This document shows positions 1-10,973 of a stretch of 64,000 nt of DNA, piece by piece. The notes beneath the pieces are model-generated. The model did no database searches. It was not told where the DNA came from and worked only from the letters and a program-made list of their open reading frames with translations. Source of the stretch: Chromatiaceae bacterium (GTDB taxonomy: Bacteria > Pseudomonadota > Gammaproteobacteria > Chromatiales > Chromatiaceae); the NCBI GenBank assembly GCA_024235395.1, contig JACKMK010000002.1, positions 1,054,001 to 1,118,000 of the forward strand. The letters are read 5' to 3'. Each line of letters starts with the position of its first letter. The stretch's first letter is position 1. The translations under genes and the position numbers were made by a program.

Positions 1-1339
1 GAGCAAGGATCTCAGCAACCGCATCGGTGTGCACGGCCGACTCCTGGCGCACATCGAGCCGTGCCAGGTAGAACCCGAAGGTGCGCACCAGGCGGATCAG
101 ATCCAGCAACTCGGCATTGGCCGCATCGGCGTCGCCATGGCTGACCAGCGAATCGCGCATCAGCACCAGGTCGCGCAGAAAATCGTCCTCGCTGCGATAG
201 CCATCCGGGTCCTCGGTCAGCGGCTCGCCGTCCAGCCGCGCCTTGGCGCGTTGCATCGTCTGGCGCAGGCGCAGGCCCGTGATATACAGCTTGCGCCGAT
301 AGGGCTCTTCGGGGAAACGCGCCGGCCACTCCTGGTCGAACAAAGCGCGGTACTCGTCGTCCTCGCGCAGACCCGCCTGAAACGCCGGCGACGGCGTGCA
401 GAAATCCTGCGACTGCGTGAGAATCCCGATCAGGCCCTCGACGCGTTCGACGTAGGCACGCAGGATCGTCAGGTGTTGAGTAAGGATGGCCTCGTGCGTG
501 GTCTGTGCGGTGACGTTCGGATTGCCGTCGCGGTCGCCACCGATCCAGCTGCCGAATCGGATCATCGCCGGCAGGTCGATGCCACGAAAATCCGGGTGGC
601 TCTGGTAGGCGCGACGTATGGCACCATCCATCCGGCGATAGACCACCGGGATGGCATCGAACAGCGCCTCACGGAAGTGATGCATCCCCATGCGGATCTC
701 GTGGCGCACGTCCGGGCGTGAGGGGCGCACCTCGTTGGTCTTCCACAATGCCTGAATGTGGGTATGCAGGTCGCGCGTGTACCGCTCGGTGTGATCGATC
801 GACGTCGGCGGTGCATCGAGCGCGTCGTTGCTCTCGAAGATGCGGCGGATCTGCAGCATGATCGCACGTCTCTTGGATTCGGTCGGATGCGCGGTGAAAA
901 CCGGCATGTAGCGGATCTCTTCGAACAGATCCTGCAACTCGTCGGGTTCGACGCCGAGGCGGCGCAGATCTCGCAGGCAGGCATCGAAGGAACCTTTCCA
1001 CAGCACGCCGCCCTTGGCCGCAATCCGCCGTCGTTGCCTGTGCTGAAAGCTCTCCTCTGCGGTATTGACCAGCTGGAAATAGATGCTGAATGCCCGAATG
1101 ACCGGTCGCAAGGCATCGGGCGACAGCTTGCCGATCAGGCGTTTCAGCCTTTCGAGGCGAACGGGATCGGGGTGCTCGCGCAGCTGGATGAATCCCTTGC
1201 GCAGGCGTTCGATATTGCGCAGCACTTCGCCGCCGGCCTGGCTGCTGATGACATCGCCGAGCAGTCGCCCGAAAAGTTTGACCCGACTGCGCAGGGTCCG
1301 GTCATGTTTGACGCAGGCGTCGACGAATGGGTCGCTCAA
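1..1339 (-). CDS. ppc: phosphoenolpyruvate carboxylase, N-terminal part (runs off left edge)
   Basis: Cytosolic enzyme making oxaloacetate from PEP and bicarbonate. About 446 residues are visible; family members have roughly 880-930, so the C-terminal half lies beyond the left edge. The family motif TAHPTES sits near residues 149-155 and the glycine-rich GGDRDGNPN motif near residue 268; both are hallmarks of bacterial PEPC. No ATG fits the N-terminus. I chose a TTG at 1337-1339 because it gives a typical start (MSDPFVDACVKHD) and a GGAG lies about 9 bases upstream. It is transcribed divergently from pgi with about 140 bases between them. The identity is certain; the exact start is less so. 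Confidence 0.93.
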   Translation of the reverse strand, partial: MSDPFVDACVKHDRTLRSRVKLFGRLLGDVISSQAGGEVLRNIERLRKGFIQLREHPDPVRLERLKRLIGKLSPDALRPVIRAFSIYFQLVNTAEESFQHRQRRRIAAKGGVLWKGSFDACLRDLRRLGVEPDELQDLFEEIRYMPVFTAHPTESKRRAIMLQIRRIFESNDALDAPPTSIDHTERYTRDLHTHIQALWKTNEVRPSRPDVRHEIRMGMHHFREALFDAIPVVYRRMDGAIRRAYQSHPDFRGIDLPAMIRFGSWIGGDRDGNPNVTAQTTHEAILTQHLTILRAYVERVEGLIGILTQSQDFCTPSPAFQAGLREDDEYRALFDQEWPARFPEEPYRRKLYITGLRLRQTMQRAKARLDGEPLTEDPDGYRSEDDFLRDLVLMRDSLVSHGDADAANAELLDLIRLVRTFGFYLARLDVRQESAVHTDAVAEILA

Positions 1340-1481
1340 GGTACTGCACTCCGTATGGCTGACATCGCCGGCCGGGCGCGAAGACCGCGCGCCCCGGACC
1401 ACCGGCGTTGGTATACTTTGACAAAATCACGGCCTCGGTGCCGCTGTAAATTCACTTCATTCTGTGCGTTGTAGTAACGGT

Positions 1482-3128
1482 ATGCCATTGATCAGTCACA
1501 CCCCGGCCTGGAAAGCGCTCGAGCAACACTGGACCGACGTCGCCAAGCTGCACATGCGCGAGCTGTTCGACCAGGACCCGACCAGGGCGGAGCGTTTCAG
1601 CCTCGAAGAGTGCGGCATCTACCTCGATTATTCGAAAAACCTGATCACCAGCGAGACGCTGCACCATCTGATGGGACTGGCGCAGACCGCCGAATTGCGG
1701 TTCTGGGGCGACAGTTTGCTACGGGGCGACAAGGTCAACAACACCGAAGGCAGGGCGGTGCTGCACATGGCCCTGCGCAATCGTGGTGCACGCGAGTACC
1801 GGGTCGACGGCAACGATGTGATGCCGGGCATCCGCTCGGTACTGGAGCGCATGGGCGCGTTCTCCGAGGAGATACGCAGTGGCCGCTGGCTGGGATACAC
1901 CGGGCGCCGGATCAGCGACGTGGTCAGCATCGGGATCGGCGGTTCGAGCCTGGGTCCGAAGATGGTCTGCCAGGCGCTGCGGCCCTACCAGACACCGAAA
2001 CTGCGCATGCACTTCGTCTCCAACGTGGACGGCGCCCAGCTCGCGCAGACCATCGAGTCGCTCGATCCGGCATCCACGCTGTTCGTCGTGGCATCCAAGA
2101 CCTTCACCACCCAGGAGACGCTGACCAACGCGGAATCGGCGCGTGCCTGGTGCCTGGAGGCGCTGCACGACGAGGCGGCGATCGCCCGGCACTTCGTCGC
2201 CGTGTCGACGAACAGCGACGCGGTCAGCGCGTTCGGCATCGATCCGCAGAACATGTTCGAGTTCTGGGACTGGGTCGGCGGCCGTTATTCCCTGTGGTCG
2301 GCGATCGGCCTGCCGATCGCGCTGGCGATCGGGATGCCGCGTTTCGAGGAACTGCTCGCCGGGGCGCATGCGATGGACGAGCATTTCGTCGAGGCGCCGG
2401 CCGAGCGCAACATGCCGATCATCCTCGCGATGCTCGGCCTCTGGTACAACAACTTCGGCGGGGCCGCGACCCAGGCGGTCATTCCGTACGACCAGAACCT
2501 CCGCAATCTGCCAACCTACCTGCAGCAGCTCGATATGGAGAGCAACGGCAAGCGCGTCACCCGCGACGGACTGGCGGTCGACTACCAGACCGGTCCGGTG
2601 ATCTGGGGGCAGCCGGGGACCGATGCCCAGCACAGCTTCTTTCAGCTGATTCACCAGGGCACGCGCCTGATTCCGACCGATTTCATCCTCCCGCTGCGTA
2701 GCCATCATCCGATCGAAGGACACCACGACAAGCTGGTTGCAAACTGCCTCGCGCAGGCCCAGGCGCTGATGCGTGGCCGTACCGAGGCCGAGGCGCGCGC
2801 GGAACTCGAAGCGGGAGGCATTGGCGCCGCGATGGTCGACAAGCTGGTGCCGCACCGGACATTCCCGGGCAACCGCCCCAGCAACATGCTGCTGGTCGAG
2901 CAGCTGACCCCGGCGGTGCTGGGCGCGTTGATCGCGCTTTACGAGCACAAGGTGTTCGTACAGGGCGTGGTCTGGGGGGTGGACTCGTTCGACCAGTGGG
3001 GTGTCGAACTCGGCAAACAGCTGGCCAGCCAGATCCTTGCGGACTTCCGCCAGATATCCTGTTCGCCGGGGGTCGATTGTTCGACTGCGAGCCTGATCCG
3101 CCGGTATCACATGTCGATGGGGGATTGA
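1482..3128 (+). CDS. pgi: glucose-6-phosphate isomerase
   Basis: Interconverts glucose-6-phosphate and fructose-6-phosphate in the cytosol. At 548 aa it matches the E. coli enzyme (549 aa). Visible motifs: the sugar-phosphate loop GIGGSSLGPK, SKTFTTQETL, the first PGI signature around GGRYSLWSAIGLP, the catalytic-Glu region QLDMESNGK, and the second signature GVDSFDQWGVELGK near the C-terminus. The reading frame is open from 1464, but MPLISHTPAW at 1482 is the usual PGI N-terminus and is preferred. This appears to be the housekeeping copy; a second PGI domain occurs in the transaldolase fusion at 49935-52796. Confidence 0.97.
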   Translation: MPLISHTPAWKALEQHWTDVAKLHMRELFDQDPTRAERFSLEECGIYLDYSKNLITSETLHHLMGLAQTAELRFWGDSLLRGDKVNNTEGRAVLHMALRNRGAREYRVDGNDVMPGIRSVLERMGAFSEEIRSGRWLGYTGRRISDVVSIGIGGSSLGPKMVCQALRPYQTPKLRMHFVSNVDGAQLAQTIESLDPASTLFVVASKTFTTQETLTNAESARAWCLEALHDEAAIARHFVAVSTNSDAVSAFGIDPQNMFEFWDWVGGRYSLWSAIGLPIALAIGMPRFEELLAGAHAMDEHFVEAPAERNMPIILAMLGLWYNNFGGAATQAVIPYDQNLRNLPTYLQQLDMESNGKRVTRDGLAVDYQTGPVIWGQPGTDAQHSFFQLIHQGTRLIPTDFILPLRSHHPIEGHHDKLVANCLAQAQALMRGRTEAEARAELEAGGIGAAMVDKLVPHRTFPGNRPSNMLLVEQLTPAVLGALIALYEHKVFVQGVVWGVDSFDQWGVELGKQLASQILADFRQISCSPGVDCSTASLIRRYHMSMGD

Positions 3129-3293
3129 GGCGACCGGCGTAGTGCCGAACGGTCATCGCCCCCCAATGCGTCTTCGGTTTTCCTGATCTGCACAGCGCTT
3201 CCTGCGCCAATCGCGTGCTCTTGGATGCCGCAGTGCGACTGCAACACCGCGGTGTCGGTCTGTGCCAGTCGCGGCAGGCTCCGGCCCGAACGG

Positions 3294-3331
3294 AAAAAAG
3301 CCGTTCCGAGCATGCCCGGAACGGCTTTTTT
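3294..3331. terminator. bidirectional rho-independent terminator
   Basis: A perfect inverted repeat GCCGTTCCG / CGGAACGGC with a short loop, flanked by A6 on the left and T6 on the right, so it can end transcription in both directions. It follows pgi on the plus strand and lies just 3' of tRNA-Asn on the minus strand. Confidence 0.93.
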
Positions 3332-3339
3332 AAGGTTTT

Positions 3340-3414
3340 TGGCTCCCCCGGTTGGATTCGAACCAACGACCAACGGATTAACAGTCCGCTGCGCTACCGC
3401 TGCGCCACAGGGGA
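3340..3414 (-). tRNA. tRNA-Asn (anticodon GTT)
   Basis: The reverse complement folds as a cloverleaf. The acceptor stem TCCCCTG pairs with CGGGGGA (one G-T pair). The anticodon stem-loop CGGACTGTTAATCCG carries GTT, the T-loop is GGTTCGAATCC, and the discriminator G is followed by an encoded CCA. A strong terminator follows within 10 bases. Confidence 0.97.
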
Positions 3415-3513
3415 ATAAAGCGGAGCGCGAAGTCTAAGTTTTCATCCCAATCGGGTCAAGCCTCCGAAGGCACCGTGCATGGACAGACGTCCTGCACAAG
3501 GCGGCGCTACGCG

Positions 3514-4071
3514 TCAGGTGCAGGTGACGGGGCGTTCACCCGGCAGAGTGCTTCCGACCCGCGCGCGACCGCTGCCGTACAAGACCACCGCGCGATTCAC
3601 GCTTCCGGTGTCGCCGACGCACACGCTGAACGAGGTGTTGGTCGACCAGGCTGCCCCGTCCGGGCGGAACCGGATCGCCGGGCGACCGGCGGTGCTGTGC
3701 AGACGCATTCCGGGCGGCAGCGCCCGCTGTACCCGCAACAGTGTCTCGTCGTCGCTGCGGGAACGGTTGCCGTCCGTGTCCTGGAAAATCAGGTATCCAC
3801 GCTGCCAGCCGAAGGGGTCGCCGGAACAGGTCGCCCCGTCGTCGCTCGGGCACAGGCTGACCATGCGCCGGCGGGTGACCGCCTCACTGCGCGCGTAACG
3901 CAGATGTCCGAGCAGCCGATTGGCGGTCGTGGTCACCTGAGAGCGATCGGTCAGCGCCGACCAGCTTGGGATCGCCACGGCGAGCGAGACGCCGGCCACC
4001 GCGAGCGTCGTCATCAGTTCCACCAGGGTGAGGCCGCGCCGGGTGCGCGGCAGGGATTTTTCGACTTGCAT
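3514..4071 (-). CDS. GspH/FimT-family minor pseudopilin
   Basis: 185 aa. It starts with a prepilin leader: the short basic segment ending RTRRG is followed by LTLVELMTTLAVAGVSLAVA, which gives a cleavage site after the Gly, a Glu at +5 of the mature protein, and a hydrophobic N-terminal helix. The C-terminal part, with two cysteine pairs (LCPSDDGATC and a late VC...TC), resembles GspH/FimT minor pilins, which sit at the tip of type IV pili or type II secretion pseudopili. It lies 78 bases downstream of the aminotransferase gene on the same strand and stands apart from any other pilus genes in view. Confidence 0.88.
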   Translation of the reverse strand: MQVEKSLPRTRRGLTLVELMTTLAVAGVSLAVAIPSWSALTDRSQVTTTANRLLGHLRYARSEAVTRRRMVSLCPSDDGATCSGDPFGWQRGYLIFQDTDGNRSRSDDETLLRVQRALPPGMRLHSTAGRPAIRFRPDGAAWSTNTSFSVCVGDTGSVNRAVVLYGSGRARVGSTLPGERPVTCT

Positions 4072-4149
4072 GTCGTTTGGCCTCCTTGCCAGTGAGTGAC
4101 GCCCGATCCGTGGGCATCGCGTTGTGCCGGCGCAGGTCGCCGGCGGTGT

Positions 4150-5337
4150 TCAGCCGATCATTCTTTCGATGCGGTCGAGTGCATTCTCCAGGTTCTGCAT
4201 GCTGGTGGCGATCGAAATGCGCACGTGGCCCGACAGGCCGAACGCGGTGCCCGGCACCAGGGCGACGCCCGCGTGCACGATCAGGTGCTCGGCGAGCTGC
4301 AGGTCGTCGTTGACGCCATCCAGCGCTTCGATCAGGCCCTTGACCGACGGGAACACGTAGAAGGTGCCGTCGGTCTTGAGACACTCGATGCCGCGCATCC
4401 CGTTCAGGCGCTCGACCACATAGTCGTGGCGCTTTTTGAACTGCGCCAGCATCTCGCCGATGCAATCCTGAGGGCCGTTCAGCGCGGCCTCGGCCGCGTA
4501 CTGCGAGATCGAGGTCGGATTCGAGGTGCTCTGCGACTGAATCTTCTTCATCGCCTTGATGACCTCGACCGGGCCACCGGCGTAACCGATGCGCCAGCCG
4601 GTCATCGCATACGCCTTGGAGACACCGTTCAGGACCAGGGTGCGGTTGGCCAGGTCCGGACAGGCATTCAGGATGTTGACGAACGGTCGGTCGAGATCCC
4701 AGCGGATGTGTTCATACATGTCGTCGGTCGCGATCGCGACCTTCGGAAACTCGCGCAGCACCTCGCCCAGCTCGGCGAGTTCGTCCCGGCTATAGGCCAT
4801 CCCGGTCGGGTTGGATGGGCTGTTGATCACGAACAGCCGGGTTTTGTCGGTCAAAGCGCCGCGCAGCTGCGCCGGCGTGATCTTGAAGTCCTGATCGTCG
4901 CCGGCATGCACCAGCACCGGCACACCGCCGGCCAGGATCGACATGTCCGGATACGAGACCCAATAAGGTGCCGGGATGATCACCTCGTCGCCCGGATCGA
5001 GGATCGCCTGCGCGAGGTTGTAGAAGCTCTGCTTGCCGCCGCACGAAACCAGGATCTGCTCGGGCTTGTAGTCGAGCCCGTTGTCGCGCTTGAACTTGGC
5101 GATGATCGCCTGCTTCAGGCCGGGCGTGCCATCGACCGCGGTGTACTTGGTACGGCCGTCGGCGATCGCCTGGCGGGCCGCGTCCTTGATGTGCTCCGGG
5201 GTATCGAAATCGGGCTCGCCGGCACCCAGGCCGATCACGTCCTTGCCCGCGGCACGCAACTCGGCGGCGCGCGCGGTGACGGCGAGGGTCGGGGAGGGTT
5301 TGACGGCCTGGACGCGGCTGGAAAGCTTGATGCTCAT
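4150..5337 (-). CDS. aspC: PLP-dependent aspartate-type aminotransferase (class I, subgroup Ib)
   Basis: 395 aa, a fold-type I aminotransferase that moves amino groups between aspartate and 2-oxoglutarate/oxaloacetate using pyridoxal phosphate. The PLP lysine lies in NGVSKAYAMTGWRIGYAGG. Other family features are GLGAGEPDFDTPEHI near residue 40, the SPSNPTG motif, and a C-terminal GHVRIS. The frame is open upstream to 5424, but MSIKLSSRVQAVKPSPTL at 5337 is the normal family start. It is divergent from uvrB with a 95-base gap. Subgroup Ib enzymes can also act on other amino acids (e.g. prephenate), so the precise substrate is inferred. Confidence 0.9.
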   Translation of the reverse strand: MSIKLSSRVQAVKPSPTLAVTARAAELRAAGKDVIGLGAGEPDFDTPEHIKDAARQAIADGRTKYTAVDGTPGLKQAIIAKFKRDNGLDYKPEQILVSCGGKQSFYNLAQAILDPGDEVIIPAPYWVSYPDMSILAGGVPVLVHAGDDQDFKITPAQLRGALTDKTRLFVINSPSNPTGMAYSRDELAELGEVLREFPKVAIATDDMYEHIRWDLDRPFVNILNACPDLANRTLVLNGVSKAYAMTGWRIGYAGGPVEVIKAMKKIQSQSTSNPTSISQYAAEAALNGPQDCIGEMLAQFKKRHDYVVERLNGMRGIECLKTDGTFYVFPSVKGLIEALDGVNDDLQLAEHLIVHAGVALVPGTAFGLSGHVRISIATSMQNLENALDRIERMIG

Positions 5338-5432
5338 GGCTATGAATGGCTTCTCCGCGGAGAACGGCTCTGACAATGGGGATGGGTTGGTATCATACCG
5401 GATCACCCCAGCGGCGATCATCATCTTTGCGT

Positions 5433-7442
<2,010 letters not shown>

Positions 7443-7569
7443 TCGCTTCGGTGACGCCCGTCAGGGGTGGCGTCGACCCATCGGACTGCCGGTTGGCGTG
7501 CGGCCGGCCGGAGGGGCGGCTTGGTGGCTTGTATGGCCCGCGGCGGCTGTGTATCATTGCCGCCTCTTC

Positions 7570-7646
7570 AGGCGCGTAGCTCAGTTGGTTAGAGCACCAC
7601 CTTGACATGGTGGGGGTCGGTGGTTCGAGTCCACTCGCGCCTACCA
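7570..7646 (+). tRNA. tRNA-Val (anticodon GAC)
   Basis: 77-nt cloverleaf with encoded CCA. The acceptor stem AGGCGCG pairs with CGCGCCT, the D-loop region is GCTCAGTTGGTTAGAGC, the anticodon arm CACCTTGACATGGTG carries GAC, and the T arm is GGTGGTTCGAGTCCACT (TTCGAGT loop). Everything to its right in the window is accessory-type, so it is a candidate integration site. Confidence 0.97.
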
Positions 7647-7654
7647 ATTAAAGC

Positions 7655-7697
7655 AAAGGGTTAGTGGATTAATGCTGCTAACCCTTTCGTCTTTTTG
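7655..7697 (+). terminator. rho-independent terminator after tRNA-Val
   Basis: A 10-bp stem AAAGGGTTAG / CTAACCCTTT with a 13-base loop, followed by CGTCTTTTT. It begins 9 bases after the tRNA CCA. Confidence 0.88.
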
Positions 7698-7700
7698 GGG

Positions 7701-7722
7701 TTTAGGTACCATTTTAGGTACC
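7701..7722. repeat. tandem direct repeat TTTAGGTACC x2
   Basis: TTTAGGTACC occurs at 7701-7710 and again at 7713-7722 (12-base period), just past the tRNA-Val terminator. It sits where an attachment-site remnant would be expected, but no partner copy is visible in the window. Confidence 0.7.
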
Positions 7723-8030
7723 GCGCCCCACCGCCCGTTATGATCCGTCGCAAGCACCGGCTGTCTCATCCGCTGCAAAGCGGTTCGCGCCATCCATTTC
7801 TCCGGTTCATAAGAGTTGCGCGAACAAGCGCACCCTCGTCGCCGTAACCTCTCCCGCCGACCCACCGCTGACCGGGCGATGTCCTGTTTGAAATCAACCG
7901 TGGCATGCGATTGGAGATTGACCGGATCCTGGTTTGAATTACCCAAGCGTTTTGGTGCAGCACCACCAATGGCTGGCTTGTTTGCACTCTCGTAGTGGAA
8001 AGTGGCTGAAAAATCGACGAAAAACAATGT

Positions 8031-8046
8031 TGGCACGCTCGCTGCT
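8031..8046 (+). promoter_or_regulatory. sigma-54 -24/-12 promoter for yfdX1 operon
   Basis: TGGCACGCTCGCTGCT has the diagnostic GG-N10-GC spacing with a perfect -24 half (TGGCACG) and a CTGCT -12 half. The predicted start (about 8057) lies upstream of the AGGAG ribosome binding site (8094-8098) and the ATG at 8107. Confidence 0.8.
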
Positions 8047-8106
8047 CAGACACTGGTGAAAGCCTCGAACGTTGAGGCACATCAGACCAAGCAGGAGATC
8101 ACGACC

Positions 8107-9381
8107 ATGTCCATTCGATTCCCACTGAAACCCATTGCAGCTGCCTTACTTGTGGGTTTGGCGGCAAGCGGTCCACTCTACGCTGAGCGTGCTATCCAGG
8201 AAGAAATTTCGATTTCGCCGGGGCGCCAGATCACGCCTGTAGACGAAGCGACTATCTCGTCGAGCGCTGTGAAGGTACTTCGACATATCGCCGATGCGCG
8301 CGGCGCACTGCAGGGTGACAAGCCCGATACGGCGAAGGCAAAGGCCCAACTCAATCAGTCCGAGATTCTGATGGACGTCATTCAGGCAGCTTTGCCGACC
8401 ACGCAGGTGAAGGATCGGATCTGGGTAGCCAAAAAGCATCTGGAGTATGAGAACACTCAGGAAGTGCTGCCAGATTTGATCCCGATCTATTCATCGCTTC
8501 AGGAACTGGTCGACTACGTGCCGGCTGCCAAAGCCAAGGCTCATCTCGACGATGCCAAGCAGGCCCTGGAAGAAGGCGATAAGGAGAAAGCGGCGGAAAG
8601 GTTGCAGGCAGTCGATGATGCGCTTCTCTATGTGGAGGCGGATCTGCCGCTCAGTAGTACCCGTCACCTCGTCGAGCAGGCGAGGGACGCATTGGACAAA
8701 AATGATGCCAAAGCTGCGGATCTGGCACTTGCCGCGGCTGAAGACAATGTGGTTTTCGTGTCGCTCTCGTTTCAATCGCCGTTGACCCAGGCCAAGGCCG
8801 CGCTTTATCGCGCGAGGCAGGACCTCGAGTTTGGTGAAAAGGCCTTTGCGAAATCCGACCTGAACGCGGCTGTCCGACATCTGGAGCGCGCCGCCCAGAG
8901 TTCGGACACGATTGCGAGAGAAGCCGCGGCGGACCTCGTTTCGGAAGTACGGGATCTGCACAGCGCGATCGATACTGAAGGGAAGGACCTGACAGCGCAG
9001 CTCGAAAGCGCGTGGCACCGCACCAAGGCGATGTCGGAGCGATCTGCCGAGTACATCAGTACGGGCTGGCAACGTATGCGCGCGGAAGGTGTGGCCAAGA
9101 AGGATCTGATCGAGGCGAAGACACAACTGGCCTACGCCCGTATCGATCGTTACTACGCTCACGACGATGCCGCCGCCAAGGTTGAGTTGGCCGAGGCCAA
9201 GGGTTACCTCGATGCGGCTGCAAAGCGCATGACAGCGAAGCAGAAAGGGGAGGTACAGAACCTGTTGAGCCTTGTAGCGAATCTGGAAAATAAACTCAAC
9301 GCTGGCAACTTGTCGCAGAGCGATTTGACGGCCTTTCACCACGCCGAATCCAGTCTGGCGGCGTTGATCCAGCAGATTTGA
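8107..9381 (+). CDS. YfdX-family periplasmic helical protein (paralog 1)
   Basis: 424 aa with a Sec signal peptide (MSIRFPLKPIAAALLVGLAA, cleavage after LYA). The mature part is almost entirely amphipathic alpha-helix rich in Ala, Lys, Glu and Asp. The first half has YfdX-like segments: VLRHIADARGAL, LPDLIPIYSSLQELVDYVP, and repeated AKAKLDDAKQALEEGDKEKA-type hairpins. The second half looks like a diverged repeat of the same helices. YfdX proteins are periplasmic and linked to acid, multidrug and proteotoxic stress; the mechanism is not settled. The frame is open from 8002, but AGGAG eight bases before ATG 8107 and the signal peptide fix the start. It heads an operon with zwf, dedA, hsp20 and GH15, preceded by a sigma-54 element. 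Confidence 0.85.
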   Translation: MSIRFPLKPIAAALLVGLAASGPLYAERAIQEEISISPGRQITPVDEATISSSAVKVLRHIADARGALQGDKPDTAKAKAQLNQSEILMDVIQAALPTTQVKDRIWVAKKHLEYENTQEVLPDLIPIYSSLQELVDYVPAAKAKAHLDDAKQALEEGDKEKAAERLQAVDDALLYVEADLPLSSTRHLVEQARDALDKNDAKAADLALAAAEDNVVFVSLSFQSPLTQAKAALYRARQDLEFGEKAFAKSDLNAAVRHLERAAQSSDTIAREAAADLVSEVRDLHSAIDTEGKDLTAQLESAWHRTKAMSERSAEYISTGWQRMRAEGVAKKDLIEAKTQLAYARIDRYYAHDDAAAKVELAEAKGYLDAAAKRMTAKQKGEVQNLLSLVANLENKLNAGNLSQSDLTAFHHAESSLAALIQQI

Positions 9382-9390
9382 AGACAATGT

Positions 9391-9432
9391 GCTCGTCCGC
9401 TTCTGGCGACGGAACATCGCCAGAGGACGAGC
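9391..9432 (+). terminator. long intercistronic hairpin between yfdX1 and zwf
   Basis: GCTCGTCC (9391-9398) pairs with GGACGAGC (9425-9432), and inside it CTGGCGA pairs with TCGCCAG, giving a 15-bp interrupted stem. No T-run follows, so it is better read as an attenuator or RNA-stability element that sets yfdX1 expression above the downstream genes than as a full terminator. Confidence 0.6.
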
Positions 9433-9443
9433 GGTGAACCAGT

Positions 9444-10973
9444 ATGATCGCGCACCGAAAAAATCCCGCTACTGATAGGCCAACGCTGTTCGTTCTCCTG
9501 GGGGCGACCGGTGACCTCGCCCGCCGCTTGGTCGTCCCGGCGCTGTTCGAACTGCATCGCTCGGGCGGTCTTCCGCGGCACTTCGAGGTGCTCGGATTGG
9601 GCCGCGACGAATTACGGGTGCAGGTATTGTCCGAGAGATTGAAAATGGGTTGCGAAGAGTTCGCGCGATCGGGAAGGCCAACGGATGAAGAATGGCTTGA
9701 ATTCAGCAAGTGCCTGCACTATCAACAAGCCAACCTAGCGGAACCGTCAGCCTATGCCGATGTGGCAGTTTTGGTCGGAGAAATTTCCAGGGAATTTCCG
9801 GAGCCACCCCAATGCGTCTACTACCTGGCAACGCCGGCGGCGATCTTCACACCGGCTGCGACCGGACTCGGCGCCGCAGGCTTGGTACACGATCGTGACG
9901 CTTCCCGACTGGTTGTCGAGAAACCGATTGGGTCAGACCTGGCCAGTTTTCGACACATCGACGAAATCCTGAGAGAGAATCTCGCCGAATCACAGCTGTA
10001 CCGAATCGATCACTATCTGGGCAAGGAAACGGTGCAAAATATCCTGGCCCTGCGCTTCGCCAACCCGATCTTCGAGCCCATCTGGGATCGCCGCTACATC
10101 GATCACGTGACCATAACGGTCGCTGAAACTCTCGGGGTTGAGCATCGAGGAGGCTACTACGAACGGGCCGGCGCGCTGCGCGACATGATCCAGAACCATC
10201 TGATGCAATTGCTGTGTCTGATCGCGATGGAACCACCGGCGAGTTTTACGGCGGATCGTTTGCGCGATCGGAAGATGGACGTGATGCGGGCTCTACGTGC
10301 CATTCCCGAACAATCGGTTTCCGACTATGCGGCGCGTGGGCAGTACGGCCCTGGTTGGGTGGAAGGTGTACACGTACCGGGTTATCGCGAAGAAGTGGGA
10401 GTGGACCCGGCTTCCGGAACAGAGACCTTTGCGGCACTGAAACTGTTCATCGACAACTGGCGCTGGCAGGATGTCCCATTCTATCTGCGTACAGGAAAGC
10501 GGCTCGCGAAAACCGTATCAGAAGTGTCGATCCGGTTTCGCCCGGTGCCGCACCAAGCCTACCCATACAGTGCCGCCGAAGACCATCAACCAGCGCGCTT
10601 AGTGTTGCGGCTGAAGCCCGATGAGGGAATGGATCTCAAACTCAATGTGAAGGTGCCGGGCGCGGATTTCATGCTGGCTCCGGCCGACATGCGCTTTTCC
10701 TACCAACAAGCTTTTCGTACCCCGGTGCCTGCCGCCTACGAGACCTTGTTGTACGAAGTGCTGGCCGGTGATCAGACTCTGTTCATGCGTGCCGACCAGA
10801 TTGACGCAGCCTGGACGCTCCTACAGCCAGTACTGGATGTCTGGCGGAGGCATCCCGCAGTGGATTTTCCGAACTACTCAGCGGGAAGCTGGGGGCCGGA
10901 ATCTGCCGAGGGGTTGATCAGCCGCGACGGCCGTAGCTGGCTTGCCCCCACGCTGCAGGAGGTAAGCGGGTGA
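9444..10973 (+). CDS. zwf: glucose-6-phosphate 1-dehydrogenase
   Basis: 509 aa, first enzyme of the oxidative pentose phosphate / Entner-Doudoroff pathways, producing NADPH (or NADH) and 6-phosphogluconolactone. It shows the dinucleotide-binding loop GATGDLARR (residues 20-27), the EKPIG motif (159-163) and the active-site signature RIDHYLGKETVQN (187-199). Later come the DVPFYLRTGKRL substrate/structural-NADP region and FSYQQAF. It is second in the yfdX1 operon, and its stop overlaps the GTG start of dedA, implying translational coupling. No 6-phosphogluconolactonase or 6-phosphogluconate dehydrogenase accompanies it here, so it probably boosts NADPH supply rather than forming a complete pathway. 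Confidence 0.96.
   Translation: MIAHRKNPATDRPTLFVLLGATGDLARRLVVPALFELHRSGGLPRHFEVLGLGRDELRVQVLSERLKMGCEEFARSGRPTDEEWLEFSKCLHYQQANLAEPSAYADVAVLVGEISREFPEPPQCVYYLATPAAIFTPAATGLGAAGLVHDRDASRLVVEKPIGSDLASFRHIDEILRENLAESQLYRIDHYLGKETVQNILALRFANPIFEPIWDRRYIDHVTITVAETLGVEHRGGYYERAGALRDMIQNHLMQLLCLIAMEPPASFTADRLRDRKMDVMRALRAIPEQSVSDYAARGQYGPGWVEGVHVPGYREEVGVDPASGTETFAALKLFIDNWRWQDVPFYLRTGKRLAKTVSEVSIRFRPVPHQAYPYSAAEDHQPARLVLRLKPDEGMDLKLNVKVPGADFMLAPADMRFSYQQAFRTPVPAAYETLLYEVLAGDQTLFMRADQIDAAWTLLQPVLDVWRRHPAVDFPNYSAGSWGPESAEGLISRDGRSWLAPTLQEVSG

Larger units (their letters stand above)
7647..8106. other. intergenic region between tRNA-Val and yfdX1
   Basis: 460 bases without a convincing gene. It holds the tRNA terminator (7655-7697), a tandem 10-base repeat (7701-7722), an inverted repeat TGCGC-N6-GCGCA (7817-7832), an inverted repeat TTGGTG-N6-CACCAA (7952-7969), and a sigma-54 promoter (8031-8046). 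The two inverted repeats lie about 200 and 62 bases upstream of the -24 element, where enhancer-binding-protein sites would be expected. That role is speculative. Confidence 0.6.

Noticed and set aside
5338..5432. LexA (SOS) box before uvrB
   Set aside because: No CTG-N10-CAG palindrome seen in the 95-base gap.
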